Assembly: GCF_000369045.1 (NCBI RefSeq)
Contig: NZ_KB849789.1
Span: 77,177-141,176 of the forward strand
Origin: Acinetobacter pittii ATCC 19004 = CIP 70.29
Lineage (GTDB): Bacteria > Pseudomonadota > Gammaproteobacteria > Pseudomonadales > Moraxellaceae
Reading direction: 5' to 3'
DNA length: 64,000 bases
Numbering within the stretch: position 1 is the first letter of the stretch; every line of letters starts with the position of its first letter. The notes under the pieces were generated by a model that worked only from the letters and a program-made list of their open reading frames with translations, made no database searches and was not told the DNA's origin. The translations under genes and the position numbers were made by a program. Positions 25,974 to 38,269 of the stretch are shown piece after piece.

Positions 25974-25992
25974 ACATATCTAACTGATATGT
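25974..25992 (+). other. small hairpin between nuoB and nuoCD
   Basis: ACATATC-TAACT-GATATGT, a perfect 7-bp stem in the 84-bp gap. It has no T-run, so it is not a standard terminator; it may affect mRNA stability or translation within the operon. Confidence 0.35.
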
Positions 25993-26039
25993 TCATCGAG
26001 AAAATTGACAGAATTTGTATTAAATAGGAAGCCAAGCCA

Positions 26040-27827
26040 ATGGCTGAAACTGACATTGCTATGCCAGAGTCAACAGCAGTTGATTCACGCCCAGCATTTG
26101 CAATCGTAGAAGAGCTCAAAACCAAATTTGGTGAGAACTTTTACGTGCAGGCGACTTTTGAAGAGTTTCCAACAGTCTGGGTCGAGCGCGCACGCGTGCA
26201 AGAAGTCCTTATGTTCCTGCGTAAAGTGGAACGTCCGTATGTAATGCTGTTTGACTTATCTGCGATGGATGAACGTTTACGTGTTCATCGTGATGGTTTA
26301 CCAGCATCTGACTTCACTGTGTTCTATCATTTATTATCGCTTGAGCGTAATAGTGACATTCGTATCAAGGTTGCCTTGAACGAAAATGACCTAAACATTC
26401 CGACAGCGACAAATATCTGGCCAAATGCCAACTGGTATGAACGTGAAGCTTACGATATGTTCGGTATCAATTTCGAAGGGCATCCAATGCTCCGTCGTAT
26501 TTTGTTGCCAACCTATTGGGAAGGTCATCCGCTTCGTAAAGAATATTCAGCACGTGCGACAGAATATACGCCGTACATGCAAGACAAAGCGAAACAAGAC
26601 TTTGAACAAGAGCACTTACGTTTTGTACCTGAAGACTGGGGTCTTAAGCGTGGTAACGCTGATGAAGACTTCATGTTCTTGAACTTGGGTCCTAACCATC
26701 CATCTGCACATGGTGCGTTCCGTGTTGTATTGCAGTTAGATGGCGAAGAAGTGAAGGACTGTGTACCTGATATCGGTTATCACCACCGTGGTGTGGAAAA
26801 GATGGCTGAACGTCAAACATGGCATTCTTTCATTCCTTATACTGACCGTGTTGACTACTTAGGTGGTTGTGCTCAAAACATGCCGTATGTGATGGCTGTA
26901 GAGCAAATGGCAGGTATTAAAGTTCCTGAGCGTGCGCAAGTGATTCGTGTCATGTTGAACGAATTGTTCCGTATTAATAACCACTTGTTATTCTGTGGTA
27001 CGGCAATTCAGGATGCTGGTGGTATGACACCAGTATTCTATATGTTCGCAGACCGTCAAAAAGTTTACGACATTGTCGAAGCAATCACGGGTTACCGTAT
27101 GCATCCAGCATGGTTCCGTATTGGCGGTACAGCACACGATCTTCCAAACAACTGGCAAAAGCTTGTTAAAGAATTGCTAGAGTGGATGCCTAAACGCTTA
27201 AACGAATACTACACAGCGGCATTGAAAAACTCTGTGTTTATTGGACGTACGCGTAATGTTGCACAATACGATGCCAAATCTGCACTCGCATGGGGTGTAA
27301 CTGGTACTGGTTTACGTGCAACAGGTATCGATTTTGACGTACGTAAATATCGTCCATACAGCGGCTATGAAAACTTCGATTTTGATGTGCCGGTTGAGTA
27401 TGAAGGCGATGCATACGCACGTGTGCTTGTTCACTTCCGTGAAATTACCGAGTCGCTAAAAATTATTCAACAGTGTTTGGATAACATGCCTTCTGGTCCA
27501 TACAAAGCGGATCATCCATTGGCTGTTCCACCACCGAAAGATAAGACATTACAAGATATTGAAACCTTGATTACGCACTTCTTGAGCGTTTCATGGGGTC
27601 CTGTCATGCCAGCGGGCGAGTCATCATTTATGACTGAAGTGGTTAAAGGTGCAAGTACTTATTACTTGACTTCAGATAAAGCGACTATGAGTTATCGTAC
27701 TCGTATTCGTACACCGACGTTTACTCACTTACAGCAAATGCCTTCAGTGATTAACGGAAGTTTAGTATCTGACTTAATCATTTATCTGGCGACCATTGAC
27801 GTGGTTATGGCTGACGTGGATCGCTAA
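26040..27827 (+). CDS. nuoC: NADH-quinone oxidoreductase subunit C/D (fused)
   Basis: 595 aa natural fusion, as in E. coli and Pseudomonas. Residues 1-~190 are NuoC (30-kDa type; [18 protein letters not shown] and GHPLRKEY). Residues ~215-595 are NuoD (49-kDa type; [30 protein letters not shown]), which with NuoB forms the quinone-binding site. It ends in the conserved DVVMADVDR. Also called nuoCD. An AGGAAG ribosome site precedes the ATG. Confidence 0.97.
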   Translation: MAETDIAMPESTAVDSRPAFAIVEELKTKFGENFYVQATFEEFPTVWVERARVQEVLMFLRKVERPYVMLFDLSAMDERLRVHRDGLPASDFTVFYHLLSLERNSDIRIKVALNENDLNIPTATNIWPNANWYEREAYDMFGINFEGHPMLRRILLPTYWEGHPLRKEYSARATEYTPYMQDKAKQDFEQEHLRFVPEDWGLKRGNADEDFMFLNLGPNHPSAHGAFRVVLQLDGEEVKDCVPDIGYHHRGVEKMAERQTWHSFIPYTDRVDYLGGCAQNMPYVMAVEQMAGIKVPERAQVIRVMLNELFRINNHLLFCGTAIQDAGGMTPVFYMFADRQKVYDIVEAITGYRMHPAWFRIGGTAHDLPNNWQKLVKELLEWMPKRLNEYYTAALKNSVFIGRTRNVAQYDAKSALAWGVTGTGLRATGIDFDVRKYRPYSGYENFDFDVPVEYEGDAYARVLVHFREITESLKIIQQCLDNMPSGPYKADHPLAVPPPKDKTLQDIETLITHFLSVSWGPVMPAGESSFMTEVVKGASTYYLTSDKATMSYRTRIRTPTFTHLQQMPSVINGSLVSDLIIYLATIDVVMADVDR

Positions 27828-27840
27828 GAGGTAACACATA

Positions 27841-28350
27841 ATGATGATTTTGACTGATAAAAAACCACGTGTGAATGTCGAAGGGATTTTGACTGCGGAA
27901 GAAATTCACGAAATCGAACATCACATTGGTCACTATCCATACCCTCGTGCAGCCTCTTTAGATGCATTGAAGTGTGTACAGCGCCGTAATGGTTGGGTAG
28001 ATGACGCTCAAATGAATGCCATCGCACAGTTGTTGTCGATGAGTGTTGCTGATTTGGAAGGCGTTGCAACATTTTACAACCGTATCTATCGCCATCCGGT
28101 AGGTCGTCACGTAATTTTACTTTGCGACTCAATTGCTTGCTTCTTAATGGGTGCAGAAACTCTTGCTGAAGCATTCCAGCGTGAATTAGGAATTCAGTAT
28201 GGTCAAACGACACCAGATGGTCGTTTTACATTGCTTCCAATTTGCTGCCTAGGCAACTGCGACAAAGGCCCAACTTTAATGATTGATGAAGATACTCACG
28301 GTTTAGTCGAAGTGACATCAATTAAACAGTTATTGGAGAAGTATGTATGA
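27841..28350 (+). CDS. nuoE: NADH-quinone oxidoreductase subunit E
   Basis: 169 aa thioredoxin-like [2Fe-2S] subunit of the NADH module. The ligands are in CDSIAC (Cx4C) and CCLGNC (Cx3C); the N-terminal helical part has the usual [17 protein letters not shown]. It starts with tandem ATGs at 27841. Its last four bases overlap the nuoF start (ATGA-type), indicating coupled translation of E and F, which form a tight pair with FMN. Confidence 0.96.
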   Translation: MMILTDKKPRVNVEGILTAEEIHEIEHHIGHYPYPRAASLDALKCVQRRNGWVDDAQMNAIAQLLSMSVADLEGVATFYNRIYRHPVGRHVILLCDSIACFLMGAETLAEAFQRELGIQYGQTTPDGRFTLLPICCLGNCDKGPTLMIDEDTHGLVEVTSIKQLLEKYV

Positions 28351-29678
28351 ATACTGAACCAAAACCAATTTATGGCGACGGTAATCCGGAAACTCATCCG
28401 CTCACTTGGCGTTTAAGCAAACAAGAAGCGGTACGTAGTGCTGATGATTACGAAGCACTTGAAGGCTATGCGGGCTTTAAAAAAGCTTTAGGCATGAAAC
28501 CTGCTGAAGTGTTAGACGTCATTAAAGCTGCAACTGTAAAAGGTCGTGGTGGTGCGGGTTTCCCTGCGGGTATTAAATGGTCATTGATGGCACCAAATGA
28601 TGGTGGTCCACGTTACTTGATCTGTAATGCCGACGAAATGGAACCAGGTACCTTTAAAGACCGTTTGTTGATGGAAAAACTTCCACATCAATTGATCGAA
28701 GGGATGTTAATTGCGGGTTATACCTTAGAAGCAACTCAAGGTTATATCTTTATCCGTGGTGAATACATCGAGGCTGCTCAATATCTAAATGAAGCGTTAG
28801 AACAGATTCGTGCTAAAGGTTATTTAGGCGAAAACATCTTAGGTTCTGGCTGGAATTTTGATCTGCATGTACATACGGGTGCAGGGCGTTATATCTGTGG
28901 TGAAGAAACTGCATTGATTAACTCGCTTGAAGGCCGTCGTGCTAACCCACGTACTAAGCCACCGTTCCCGCAAGTTGCAGGAGCATGGGGCCGTCCGACG
29001 ATTGTGAACAACGTTGAAACTTATAACAACTTGCCAGCAATCATGCTTCGTGGACCAGAGTGGTATATCGGTTTATCAGCGGGTAAATCAAAAGATCCAG
29101 GCACTAAAATTTATGGTGCATCGGGTAAAGTTAAATTCCCGGGTCTTTGGGAATTGCCATTTGGTACAACTGCGCGTGAAGTGATTGAAGATCATGCAGG
29201 TGGTATGCGTGAGGGCTTAAAGCTCAAAGCATGGTTACCGGGCGGTGCTTCAACTGACTTTTTGCCAGCAGATACCATTGATTTACCAATGGATGCAGAC
29301 ACGATTATGAAAGCAGGTTCTCGTTTGGGAACATGTTTGTTAATGGTGGTAGATGAAACCCAATGTATGGTATCGCTCACTCGTAACTTAGAAGAGTTCT
29401 TTGCGCGTGAATCATGTGGTTTCTGTACACCATGTCGTGATGGTTTGCCATGGGCTGTTAAAGCGCTTAAAGCACTTGAAGCAGGCGAAGGTAAGAAAGA
29501 AGATATCGACCATTTACAAGAATTAACTCGTAAATTATGGATTGGTAAAACTTTCTGTGCCCACGCACCAGGTGCGATGGAGCCGCTTATGGGCGCACTC
29601 AAACATTTCCGTGGTGAGTTTGAAGCGAAAGTGACGAATCGTCCTGTCGTGCAAACCAGCAACGTAGAACAAGCTTAA
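28347..29678 (+). CDS. nuoF: NADH-quinone oxidoreductase subunit F
   Basis: 443 aa, the NADH-oxidising flavoprotein. The NADH/FMN glycine-rich loop is [13 protein letters not shown]. Cluster N3 ligands are in [12 protein letters not shown], with the fourth Cys in TFCAHAP. It passes electrons from FMN to the Fe-S chain in NuoE/G. The length is typical (E. coli 445 aa). The start overlaps nuoE by four bases. Confidence 0.97.
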   Translation: MNTEPKPIYGDGNPETHPLTWRLSKQEAVRSADDYEALEGYAGFKKALGMKPAEVLDVIKAATVKGRGGAGFPAGIKWSLMAPNDGGPRYLICNADEMEPGTFKDRLLMEKLPHQLIEGMLIAGYTLEATQGYIFIRGEYIEAAQYLNEALEQIRAKGYLGENILGSGWNFDLHVHTGAGRYICGEETALINSLEGRRANPRTKPPFPQVAGAWGRPTIVNNVETYNNLPAIMLRGPEWYIGLSAGKSKDPGTKIYGASGKVKFPGLWELPFGTTAREVIEDHAGGMREGLKLKAWLPGGASTDFLPADTIDLPMDADTIMKAGSRLGTCLLMVVDETQCMVSLTRNLEEFFARESCGFCTPCRDGLPWAVKALKALEAGEGKKEDIDHLQELTRKLWIGKTFCAHAPGAMEPLMGALKHFRGEFEAKVTNRPVVQTSNVEQA

Positions 29679-29689
29679 GGAATTCGACT

Positions 29690-32374
29690 ATGGCTACAAT
29701 TCATGTCGATGGAAAATCGTATGAAGTCAACGGCTCGGAAAACTTGCTACAAGCATGTTTGAGTCTGGGCATCGACATCCCATATTTTTGTTGGCATCCA
29801 TCCTTAGGTTCGGTTGGTTCTTGCCGTCAATGTGCTGTTACGCAATATGCGAATCCAGAAGATACGCGTGGTCGTTTAGTCATGTCTTGCATGACACCAG
29901 CATCTGACAATACCTATATCTCAATTGAAGACAAAGAAGCAACGGATTTCCGTGCATCTATTGTTGAATTTTTGATGACCAACCACCCGCACGACTGTCC
30001 AGTCTGTGAAGAGGGTGGTCACTGTCATTTACAAGATATGACTGTAATGACGGGTCATGACCGTCGTCGCTACCGTTTTACAAAACGTACGCATTACAAC
30101 CAAGAACTCGGCTCATTCATTGCGCATGAAATGAACCGCTGTATTGCTTGTTACCGTTGTGTTCGTTACTACAAAGACTATGCGGGCGGTACAGACTTTG
30201 GCGTATATGCCAATGCATCTCGTGTTTACTTTGGTCGTCCGGAATCAGGTACTTTAGAGTCTGAATTCTCTGGTAACTTGACTGAAGTATGTCCAACAGG
30301 TGTATTTACTGATAAGACTCATTCAGAGCGTTATAACCGTAAGTGGGACATGCAGTATGCACCAAGCGTGTGTCAAGGCTGTTCTTCTGGTTGTAACATT
30401 TCTCCGGGTGAACGTTATGGTGAAATCCGTCGTGTAGAAAACCGTTTTAATGGTTCGGTTAACCAATACTTCCTTTGTGACAAAGGTCGTTTTGGCACAG
30501 GTTATGTAAACCGTGCAGACCGTCCACGTCAGCCTCAGTTCCGTAATGGTGAAACTGTTGCAACTGTTTCTGTCGACCAAGCTCTAGATCAAGCGATTGC
30601 TAAGCTTCAAGGCAAAAAAGTTTTGGGTATTGGTTCTCCTCGCGCAAGTTTGGAATCGAACTATGCATTACGTGAGCTTGTAGGTCAGGCAAATTATTCA
30701 ACTGGTATTGCACAAAAAGAGCAAAAGCTTGTTGAACTTGCTGCATCTATCATGCAAACCGAGGGTATCTACAACCCGAATATGCGTGAAATTGAAAGCT
30801 ATGATGCTGTTCTGATCTTAGGTGAAGACCTAACTCAAACTGCACCTCGTATGGCATTGTCTGTTCGCCAAGCTGCGAAAAACAAAGCGCGTGAAATGGC
30901 TGCAAAAACACGTACACCAGATTGGTTAGCTGAGCCTGTACAACGTATTGGCCAAGAAGCAAAATCTCCGGTTTACATTTTAGCTGCAACTCAAACTCGT
31001 CTTGCTGACATTGCAACTGGTGAAGTGGTTGCTTCTCCAAATGACATCGCACGTTTAGGCTTTGCAGTTGCTGCGGCAGTAAATGGTGAAGTTGTAGGTG
31101 GTTTAGATGAAGATGCAAAAGCATTTGCTCAAACCATTGCCGACACTCTAAAAGCAGCAAACAAACCATTAATTATTGCGGGTACAAGCTTGCAAGATGC
31201 TTCTATTATGGAAGCTGCTGCACAGTTAACTCAGAACTTAGGTTCTAAAGCTGGTTTAAGTCTTGTAGTTCCTGAAGTGAACTCTATGGGCTTGGCATTG
31301 TTCGGTGGTTTAAGCCTTGAACAAGCATTTGCTCAAGACTACGACACACTTGTTATTGTTGAAAATGATTTGTTCCGTCGCTTACCAGCTGCTCAAGTAA
31401 AAGCTGCATTAGATAAAGCTGAAACAGTAATCGTGCTTGATCACAGTGAAACTGAAACTGTGAAACAGGCTGATATCGTTCTTTCAGCAGCAAGCTTTGC
31501 AGAGGGTGATGGTACTGTTGTAAGTCAAGAAGGTCGTGCACAGCGTTTCTATCAAGTTTACGATCCAAGTTACTACAAACCTGAATATGCAATTAAAGAA
31601 TCATGGCGTTGGTTACATGCCATTGAAACTGGCATTAAAGGTAAGGCTGTAGATTGGACATTGCTTGACGATGTAATTGAAAGCATCGTGAAAAATGTAC
31701 CAGTACTTGAAGCTATCCAAGATGTTGCGCCTGATGCAGGTTACCGTGTACATGGCTTGAAAATCGCGCGTGAACCACGTCGTTATTCAGGTCGTACAGC
31801 AATGCGTGCGCCGTTATCGGTTCATGAGCCTAAACAACCTACCGATCCAGATTCAGCATTAACATTCTCAATGGAAGGTTATGTTGGTCCGCAAAAAGCG
31901 TCATCATTAGTACCATTTGCATGGGCTCCGGGTTGGAACTCTCCACAATCTTGGAATAAATACCAAGATGAAGTTGGTGGTCACTTAAAAGGTGGTGATT
32001 CTGGTGTTCGTTTATTCGATCGCTTGGCAAAACGTCCTGCACGTAGCTACGTTGCTCCAGTGCCAGTAGTTGCAAATCCTGAAAGTTTCCGCTTAGTTCC
32101 AATGCACCATATTTTTGGTTCTGGCGAATTCACGATTAAAACACCTGCAATGGAAACTCGTATTCCTGAAGCTGTGTTTGCAGTGGGCGAACAAGATGCA
32201 ACTCGTTTGAACCTTCAAGAAGGTCAACGCATTACAGTAAAAGCAGGTGAAACAACTGTAAGCTTGCCTGTACAAGTAATTGAATATTTACCTACAGGTT
32301 ATATTGGTTACCCAGTTGGTTTAGCACCAATGGTGTCACTAGCTGAGCCTGTTTCAGTGGCTTTAGGAGTGTAA
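29690..32374 (+). CDS. nuoG: NADH-quinone oxidoreductase subunit G
   Basis: 894 aa, largest peripheral subunit. The N-terminal [2Fe-2S] domain has [22 protein letters not shown] with CPVC, and the CIACYRC / CPTG set, bind two [4Fe-4S] clusters. CQGCSSGCN marks the extra N7-type cluster. The rest is a molybdopterin-oxidoreductase-like domain that has lost its cofactor role. An AAGGAATTCGACT leader gives the ribosome site. It ends three bases before nuoH. Confidence 0.97.
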   Translation: MATIHVDGKSYEVNGSENLLQACLSLGIDIPYFCWHPSLGSVGSCRQCAVTQYANPEDTRGRLVMSCMTPASDNTYISIEDKEATDFRASIVEFLMTNHPHDCPVCEEGGHCHLQDMTVMTGHDRRRYRFTKRTHYNQELGSFIAHEMNRCIACYRCVRYYKDYAGGTDFGVYANASRVYFGRPESGTLESEFSGNLTEVCPTGVFTDKTHSERYNRKWDMQYAPSVCQGCSSGCNISPGERYGEIRRVENRFNGSVNQYFLCDKGRFGTGYVNRADRPRQPQFRNGETVATVSVDQALDQAIAKLQGKKVLGIGSPRASLESNYALRELVGQANYSTGIAQKEQKLVELAASIMQTEGIYNPNMREIESYDAVLILGEDLTQTAPRMALSVRQAAKNKAREMAAKTRTPDWLAEPVQRIGQEAKSPVYILAATQTRLADIATGEVVASPNDIARLGFAVAAAVNGEVVGGLDEDAKAFAQTIADTLKAANKPLIIAGTSLQDASIMEAAAQLTQNLGSKAGLSLVVPEVNSMGLALFGGLSLEQAFAQDYDTLVIVENDLFRRLPAAQVKAALDKAETVIVLDHSETETVKQADIVLSAASFAEGDGTVVSQEGRAQRFYQVYDPSYYKPEYAIKESWRWLHAIETGIKGKAVDWTLLDDVIESIVKNVPVLEAIQDVAPDAGYRVHGLKIAREPRRYSGRTAMRAPLSVHEPKQPTDPDSALTFSMEGYVGPQKASSLVPFAWAPGWNSPQSWNKYQDEVGGHLKGGDSGVRLFDRLAKRPARSYVAPVPVVANPESFRLVPMHHIFGSGEFTIKTPAMETRIPEAVFAVGEQDATRLNLQEGQRITVKAGETTVSLPVQVIEYLPTGYIGYPVGLAPMVSLAEPVSVALGV

Positions 32375-32377
32375 TTC

Positions 32378-33394
32378 ATGAATCAAGAAATTATACGTCA
32401 AACGCCACTTTGGGCTGAGAACTGGCCGATTGCTTATGCTGTCGTTCAAGCAGTTGTAATTTTGCTTGTTGTGGTTTTAGTTGCAGCGTTGATGTCTTTT
32501 ATTGAGCGTCGTTTACTTGCTTGGTGGCAAGACCGTTATGGTCCAAACCGTGTTGGTCCTGGTGGTATGTTCCAGATCGTTGCCGACATGCTCAAGATCA
32601 TGTTCAAAGAAGACTGGACACCAAAGTTTGCTGACAAACTTACATTCCGTTTAGCACCAGCTGTTGCAATGGCAACAGCGGTTCTTTCGTTCATGGTAAT
32701 CCCAGTGAGTCCTTCACTGGGTGTTGCCGACATGAGTATCGGTTTGTTGTTCTTCATGGCAATGGCTGGTATTGCAGTCTATGCGGTTTTATTTGGTGGC
32801 TGGGCTTCAAATAACAAATACTCATTGCTTGGTGGTTTACGTTCAGCAGCTCAAACCATTTCTTATGAAGTGTTCTTGGGTATTTCATTGATGGGTGTGG
32901 TTGCAATTGCAGGCTCATTTAACCTTCGTGAAATTGTTGAAGCACAACGTGATGTTTGGTTTGTCATTCCACAATTCTTAGGTTTCTTGATTTTCGTAGT
33001 TGCTGGTGTTGCGGTAACTCACCGTCATCCATTTGACCAACCAGAAGCAGAGCAAGAATTGGCAGAAGGTTACCATGTTGAATATGGCGGTATGAAATGG
33101 GGTATGTTCTTCGTTGCTGAATATGTCAACGTAGTACTGATCTCTGCATTGATCGTGACTTTATTCTTTGGTGGCTGGTTAACGCCATTCAATTTAGAAA
33201 TTCCATTTGTTCCACCAGTATTCTGGTTTGTGATTAAAACAGCATTCTTTGTAATGATGTTTGTATTGGCACGTGGTTCTTTAATGCGTCCGCGTTATGA
33301 CCAAGTCATGAACTTTGGTTGGAAAATTTGTTTGCCATTGGCGTTGGTCAACTTGTTAGTGACTGGTGCTGTGATTCTGATGAATCAGGCCTAG
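32378..33394 (+). CDS. nuoH: NADH-quinone oxidoreductase subunit H
   Basis: 338 aa, ND1 homologue with about eight membrane helices; it forms the quinone entry channel and connects redox to proton pumping. Family motifs: [11 protein letters not shown] and [22 protein letters not shown] in the acidic loop. The length matches E. coli (325 aa). Preceded by AGGAG. Confidence 0.97.
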   Translation: MNQEIIRQTPLWAENWPIAYAVVQAVVILLVVVLVAALMSFIERRLLAWWQDRYGPNRVGPGGMFQIVADMLKIMFKEDWTPKFADKLTFRLAPAVAMATAVLSFMVIPVSPSLGVADMSIGLLFFMAMAGIAVYAVLFGGWASNNKYSLLGGLRSAAQTISYEVFLGISLMGVVAIAGSFNLREIVEAQRDVWFVIPQFLGFLIFVVAGVAVTHRHPFDQPEAEQELAEGYHVEYGGMKWGMFFVAEYVNVVLISALIVTLFFGGWLTPFNLEIPFVPPVFWFVIKTAFFVMMFVLARGSLMRPRYDQVMNFGWKICLPLALVNLLVTGAVILMNQA

Positions 33395-33412
33395 GACAGC
33401 AGGGAGTACAAA

Positions 33413-33955
33413 ATGTATAAATTTCTAGCTGGATTCGGATCAATTGTACGTACGTTACTCATGGTGTTTAGCCATGCAACGCGTAAACGTGACACGATTT
33501 TATATCCAGAAGTTCCGGCTGAACAGATTGTGCCGCCACGCTTTCGTGGTCGTATCGTATTAACGCGTGACCCTGATGGGGAAGAGCGTTGCGTAGCATG
33601 TAACCTATGTGCGGTTGCATGTCCGGTTGGCTGTATCTCACTACAAAAAGCAGAAACAGAAGATGGTCGTTGGTACCCGGAGTTTTTCCGTATTAACTTC
33701 TCACGTTGTATTTTCTGCGGTATGTGTGAAGAAGCTTGTCCAACAACTGCGATTCAGCTCACACCAGACTTCGAGTTAGGCGAATATGTACGTCAAGACC
33801 TTGTTTATGAGAAAGAAAACTTACTCATTTCAGGTCCGGGCAAATACCCAGATTACAACTTCTACCGTGTAACGGGTATGGCAATTAACGGTAAAGAGAA
33901 AGGTCAAGCACAAAAAGAAAGTGCACCAATCGATGTACGGAGTCTATTACCATGA
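33413..33955 (+). CDS. nuoI: NADH-quinone oxidoreductase subunit I
   Basis: 180 aa ferredoxin-like subunit with two [4Fe-4S] clusters (N6a/N6b): [15 protein letters not shown] and [13 protein letters not shown]. It conducts electrons from NuoG to NuoB. Preceded by CAGGGAG. Its stop overlaps the nuoJ ATG by four bases. Confidence 0.97.
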   Translation: MYKFLAGFGSIVRTLLMVFSHATRKRDTILYPEVPAEQIVPPRFRGRIVLTRDPDGEERCVACNLCAVACPVGCISLQKAETEDGRWYPEFFRINFSRCIFCGMCEEACPTTAIQLTPDFELGEYVRQDLVYEKENLLISGPGKYPDYNFYRVTGMAINGKEKGQAQKESAPIDVRSLLP

Positions 33956-34473
33956 TGTGGCCGTTTTATTTGATGGCACTCGTGGCCATCGTTTCTACGG
34001 TTCGTGTAGTGACTAACACGAACCCTGTACACGCTCTACTTAGTCTAATTGTTTCATTGCTTGCTGTTGCTGGTATTTTCATGATCGTGGGGGCGCCTTT
34101 TGCAGGTGCTCTTGAAATCATCGTTTATGCCGGAGCAATTATGGTTCTATTTGTCTTCGTGGTGATGATGCTTAACTTAGGTCAACACACCGTTGAACAA
34201 GAACGCAAATGGCTTTCTTCAGATGCTTGGGCATATCCAGCACTCATGAGTTTCTTACTCGGCTTGCTTTTAGTTTGGATGCTTGGTGGTGAATACACCA
34301 CTATTTCAGCACCACTTGGGGCACAAGTGATTGGACCAAAAGTAGTTGGTCAAGCACTCTTTACTCACTATTTATTATTGGTTGAAGTTGCCGCGATGTT
34401 ATTGCTAGCAGCCCTTGTTGCAGCATACCACTTAGGTAAACGTGAACCAGGTGCAGAAGAGGAAAAAGAATAA
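33952..34473 (+). CDS. nuoJ: NADH-quinone oxidoreductase subunit J
   Basis: 173 aa, ND6 homologue with five membrane helices. The motif [18 protein letters not shown] in helix 3 is the pi-bulge region linked to pumping. It overlaps nuoI by four bases and nuoK by one base, so translation of I, J and K is probably coupled. Confidence 0.96.
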
Positions 34474-34781
34474 TGGGCCAGATTCCTTTAGAACATGGTT
34501 TGATTGTTGCAACCATCCTTTTTGCACTCGGTTTTTACGGTGTAATGGTGCGACGCAACCTATTATTTATGTTAATGAGCCTTGAAATCATGATGAATGC
34601 TGCAGCATTGGCATTTGTTCTTGCGGGTAGCGTATGGGCACAACCAGATGGGCAAGTGATGTTCATCTTGATTTTGACCCTTGCAGCAGCAGAGGCATGT
34701 ATCGGTCTTGCGATTGTCCTTCAGTTCTATCATCGCTTCCATCATTTGGATGTGGATGCTGCTAGTGAGATGCGCGGATGA
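34473..34781 (+). CDS. nuoK: NADH-quinone oxidoreductase subunit K
   Basis: 102 aa, ND4L homologue with three membrane helices. The two conserved membrane Glu are visible ([11 protein letters not shown] and [11 protein letters not shown]). The stop overlaps the nuoL start by four bases. Confidence 0.96.
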
Positions 34782-36667
34782 GTTATTTATATTTAACAGT
34801 ATTATTTCCGCTAATCGGTTTTATTTTATTGGCGGCAGGACGAGACAAACTCTCTGAAAATGTTGCAGCAGTTATTGGCGTAGGTTCTGTAGGTTTATCT
34901 GCATTATTTGCACTCATTGCTGGAATGGCATTTACTACGAGTGGTCAGCAAGTTTTTGTTCAAAACTTGTGGACATGGTTCAATGTTGGCGGTTTTGCGC
35001 CGGGCATTAGCTTACATTTAGATGGCTTATCTTTACTCATGATGGGCATGATCACGGGTGTTGGTTTCTTAATCCACATCTTTGCATCATGGTACATGCG
35101 TGGTGAAGAGGGTTATGCGCGTTTCTTCTCTTATTTCAACCTGTTTGTTGCAAGCATGCTTGTGCTTGTATTGGGTGACAACTTGGCGTTGTTATTCTTG
35201 GGTTGGGAAGGCGTAGGTCTTTGCTCTTACTTGCTAATCGGTTTCTATTATGCAAACCCTGCAAATGGTTGGGCTGCGATCAAAGCGTTTACAGTGACCC
35301 GCGTTGGTGACGTATTCTTACTTATTGCTTTATTCTTGCTTTACCAACAATTTGGTACGTTGAATACTCAGTACATCGTTGAACACGCAGCAGAAGTAAT
35401 GACGAAGAGTTCGTCTCTTACGATCTGGACTGCATTAATGTTGTTCTTGGGTGCTGCTGGTAAATCTGCGCAAATTCCATTGCAAACATGGTTAGCAGAT
35501 GCAATGGCAGGTCCAACACCTGTTTCTGCATTAATCCACGCTGCAACAATGGTAACGGCTGGTGTGTACTTATGCTGCCGTCTATTCAGCGTATTTGAAC
35601 TTGCTCCTGAAGTGATGCAATTCATTTCGGTAACTGGCGCGGTAACTTTGTTAGTTGCAGGTTTTGCTGCACTTGTGCAAACGGACATCAAACGTATCTT
35701 GGCTTACTCAACAATGAGTCAGCTTGGCTATATGTTTATGGCTGTAGGTGCGGAAGCTTATCAAGCTGGCTTGTTCCACATGTTGGCTCACGCATTCTTT
35801 AAGGCATTATTATTCTTGTCTTCTGGTGCGGTGATTCTGGCTTATCACCACGAGCAAAACATTTTCAAAATGGGTGGTTTGTTCAAACGTAACAAATTCC
35901 TGTTTGCTTGTTTCGCGATTGGTGGCGGTGCATTAGCAGCTATTCCATTCTTGACTATTGGCTTCTTCTCTAAAGATGCGATTCTTGGTGAAGTTTGGGT
36001 ACAAGGTCAATCAGTTGCTTTATATCACACCTTATATTGGGTGGGTGTAGCAGGTGCATTCCTGACTTCAATCTATACATTCCGTTTAATCTGGGTTGTA
36101 TTCTTTGGTCAAGAAAACACGCCTTACCATGAGATTAAAGGTGCAACTTACTGGGCTCCATTGGGTATTTTAGCTGTATTGTCTACTTTTGTTGGTGCGG
36201 TATTAAAAGCACCGGTAGCAGGTATTCTGAATACTGCAAAAATCCCTGAATTCCATGTCGCTGAACAATTTGTAGAAGGCATGCATGGGGCAGAGCACTT
36301 AGCAGTAGGTATTGCACTAGTTGGTCTAGTTGTTGGTATAGCATTATTTACATTTGCTTATGGTGCAGTGAAATCATTCGCTCAAACAAGTTTGGGTTCA
36401 GGTTTGGCACATATTTGCCGTACCGCTTTTGGTTTTGATGCATTGTATGACATCGTTTTTGTTAAACCTTATTTATTCTTCGCCAAAATCTTTGGCCGTG
36501 ATCCGATTGACGGTTTGTGGTTAGTTCTTCCTGCACTCGTGAAAGGCGGAAATAGTTTTACAAGCTCACGTCAAACAGGTTCATTGCGTGAATACGCATC
36601 AAGCATGTCACTCGGTGTAGTGGTGTTATTGATGATCTTGATCGTTATTCAGGTAGTGGGGAAATAA
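34778..36667 (+). CDS. nuoL: NADH-quinone oxidoreductase subunit L
   Basis: 629 aa, ND5 homologue and distal antiporter-like proton pump with a long lateral C-terminal helix. Conserved motifs: [17 protein letters not shown] with the key Glu, [32 protein letters not shown] with the key Lys, and [13 protein letters not shown]. Length close to E. coli (613 aa). Confidence 0.97.
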
Positions 36668-36668
36668 A

Positions 36669-38267
36669 ATGGAAAACAATTTAATTTTACCCGCGCTGAT
36701 CCTTGTTCCGTTCATTGCCGGTTTTATTTGTTGGTTAGTCGATAAGCTCGACAAAACTTTGCCACGCTGGATTGCCTTAATTGGTATGCTCATTACTTTG
36801 GGCTTAGGTCTTGCACTTTGGCAAAGTGGAACTTATAGCTACGAGTTGGGTTCTAAAATCCCAACTTGGTCTGCTGAGTTCTATTTACCTTGGATTCAAT
36901 CACTCGGTATTGGCATTCACTTAGCTGTGGATGGCTTATCTTTACTTATGGTGTTATTAACAGCGTTACTTGGTGTACTTGCTGTTGGTTGTTCATGGGG
37001 CGAGATTCAAAAGAACGTTGGTTTCTTCCACTTAAACCTATTATGGAGTTTAGGTGGCGTTATCGGTGTATTCTTAGCGATTGACTTGTTCTTGTTCTTC
37101 TTCTTCTGGGAGATGATGCTTGTACCAATCTACTTCTTGATTGCGTTATGGGGTCATAAAGGTTCAAACGGTCGTTCACGTGTTTACGCTGCTACTAAGT
37201 TCTTCCTTTACACGCAGATTGCTGGTCTAGTGATGTTAATCGGTATCTTAGGTCTTGTAGTTTACGGCTACATGATGACAGGCATGATCGGTTTTGATTA
37301 CAACTATTTATTAGCTGTAGCTAACCACTTACCTGCAGGCTTAGCGTACGGTTTCATGATCTGTTTCTTCATCGGTTTTGCGGTGAAGTTACCAGTATTC
37401 CCATTACATGGTTGGTTACCAGATGCGCATGCTCAAGCTCCTACAGCAGGTTCTGTAGACTTAGCGGGTATCTTGATTAAAACAGCTGCGTATGGCTTGC
37501 TTCGTTTTGTTATTCCATTCTTCCCGACAGCTTCTGCACAGTTTGCAGACATTGCGATTATTTTCGGTTTGATTGGTATTTTCTACGGCGCATGGTGTGC
37601 TTACCAGCAAACTGACATGAAACGTTTACTTGCGTATACGTCGATTTCACACATGGGCTTTATCTTACTTGCAATCTATGCAGGTAATATTTTGACCTTC
37701 CAAGGTCTAATGATCATGATGTTGGCACATGGTTTGTCATCAGCTGCATTGTTCATTATGTCGGGTCAAATCTATGAACGTTTACATACACGTGATTTAC
37801 GTTTAATGGGTGGTCTTCGTGGCCAGCTTCAGTACTTGCCATTTTTCTTGATGTTCTTCGTTGCTGCTCTTGTAGGTGTACCAGGTTTAGGTAACTTTAT
37901 TGGTGAATTCCTGATTTTGATGGGTTCATTTAATAAATATCCTGTCTTTACGATTCTTGCTTCTATCAGCCTTGTATTTGCAGGTTTATATGGCTTGATC
38001 TTGATTCACCGTGCTTTATTTGGTGAACCAAATCCTGAACAAAAGCAACATTACACTAGTCCATTGAAAGACTTATCTGCTCGTGAAGTTGGTATTTTGA
38101 TGATTTGTGCGATTGGTCTCGTTTGGCTTGGTATCTACCCACAAACATTCTTGGATGTATCTCATTCAAGCATGCAGTGGTTGGTCAATAGTTATGTGCC
38201 AGTACAAGAAGTCGTTGAAACTGTTCAGCAAACAGCTACTCAACTTGACCATGTGGAGATCCAATAA
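36669..38267 (+). CDS. nuoM: NADH-quinone oxidoreductase subunit M
   Basis: 532 aa, ND4 homologue, an antiporter-like proton pump. Key motifs: FFFWEMMLVPIYFLIALWG (Glu), KLPVFPLHGWLPDAHAQAPTAGS (Lys) and YTSISHMGF. One base separates it from nuoL, and the AGTGGGGAA end of nuoL provides the ribosome site. Confidence 0.97.
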   Translation: MENNLILPALILVPFIAGFICWLVDKLDKTLPRWIALIGMLITLGLGLALWQSGTYSYELGSKIPTWSAEFYLPWIQSLGIGIHLAVDGLSLLMVLLTALLGVLAVGCSWGEIQKNVGFFHLNLLWSLGGVIGVFLAIDLFLFFFFWEMMLVPIYFLIALWGHKGSNGRSRVYAATKFFLYTQIAGLVMLIGILGLVVYGYMMTGMIGFDYNYLLAVANHLPAGLAYGFMICFFIGFAVKLPVFPLHGWLPDAHAQAPTAGSVDLAGILIKTAAYGLLRFVIPFFPTASAQFADIAIIFGLIGIFYGAWCAYQQTDMKRLLAYTSISHMGFILLAIYAGNILTFQGLMIMMLAHGLSSAALFIMSGQIYERLHTRDLRLMGGLRGQLQYLPFFLMFFVAALVGVPGLGNFIGEFLILMGSFNKYPVFTILASISLVFAGLYGLILIHRALFGEPNPEQKQHYTSPLKDLSAREVGILMICAIGLVWLGIYPQTFLDVSHSSMQWLVNSYVPVQEVVETVQQTATQLDHVEIQ

Positions 38268-38269
38268 TC

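Noticed and set aside
28347..32374. Several minus-strand ORFs of 60-156 codons within nuoF and nuoG
   Set aside because: Shadows created by codon bias on the opposite strand; no ribosome sites or family resemblance.
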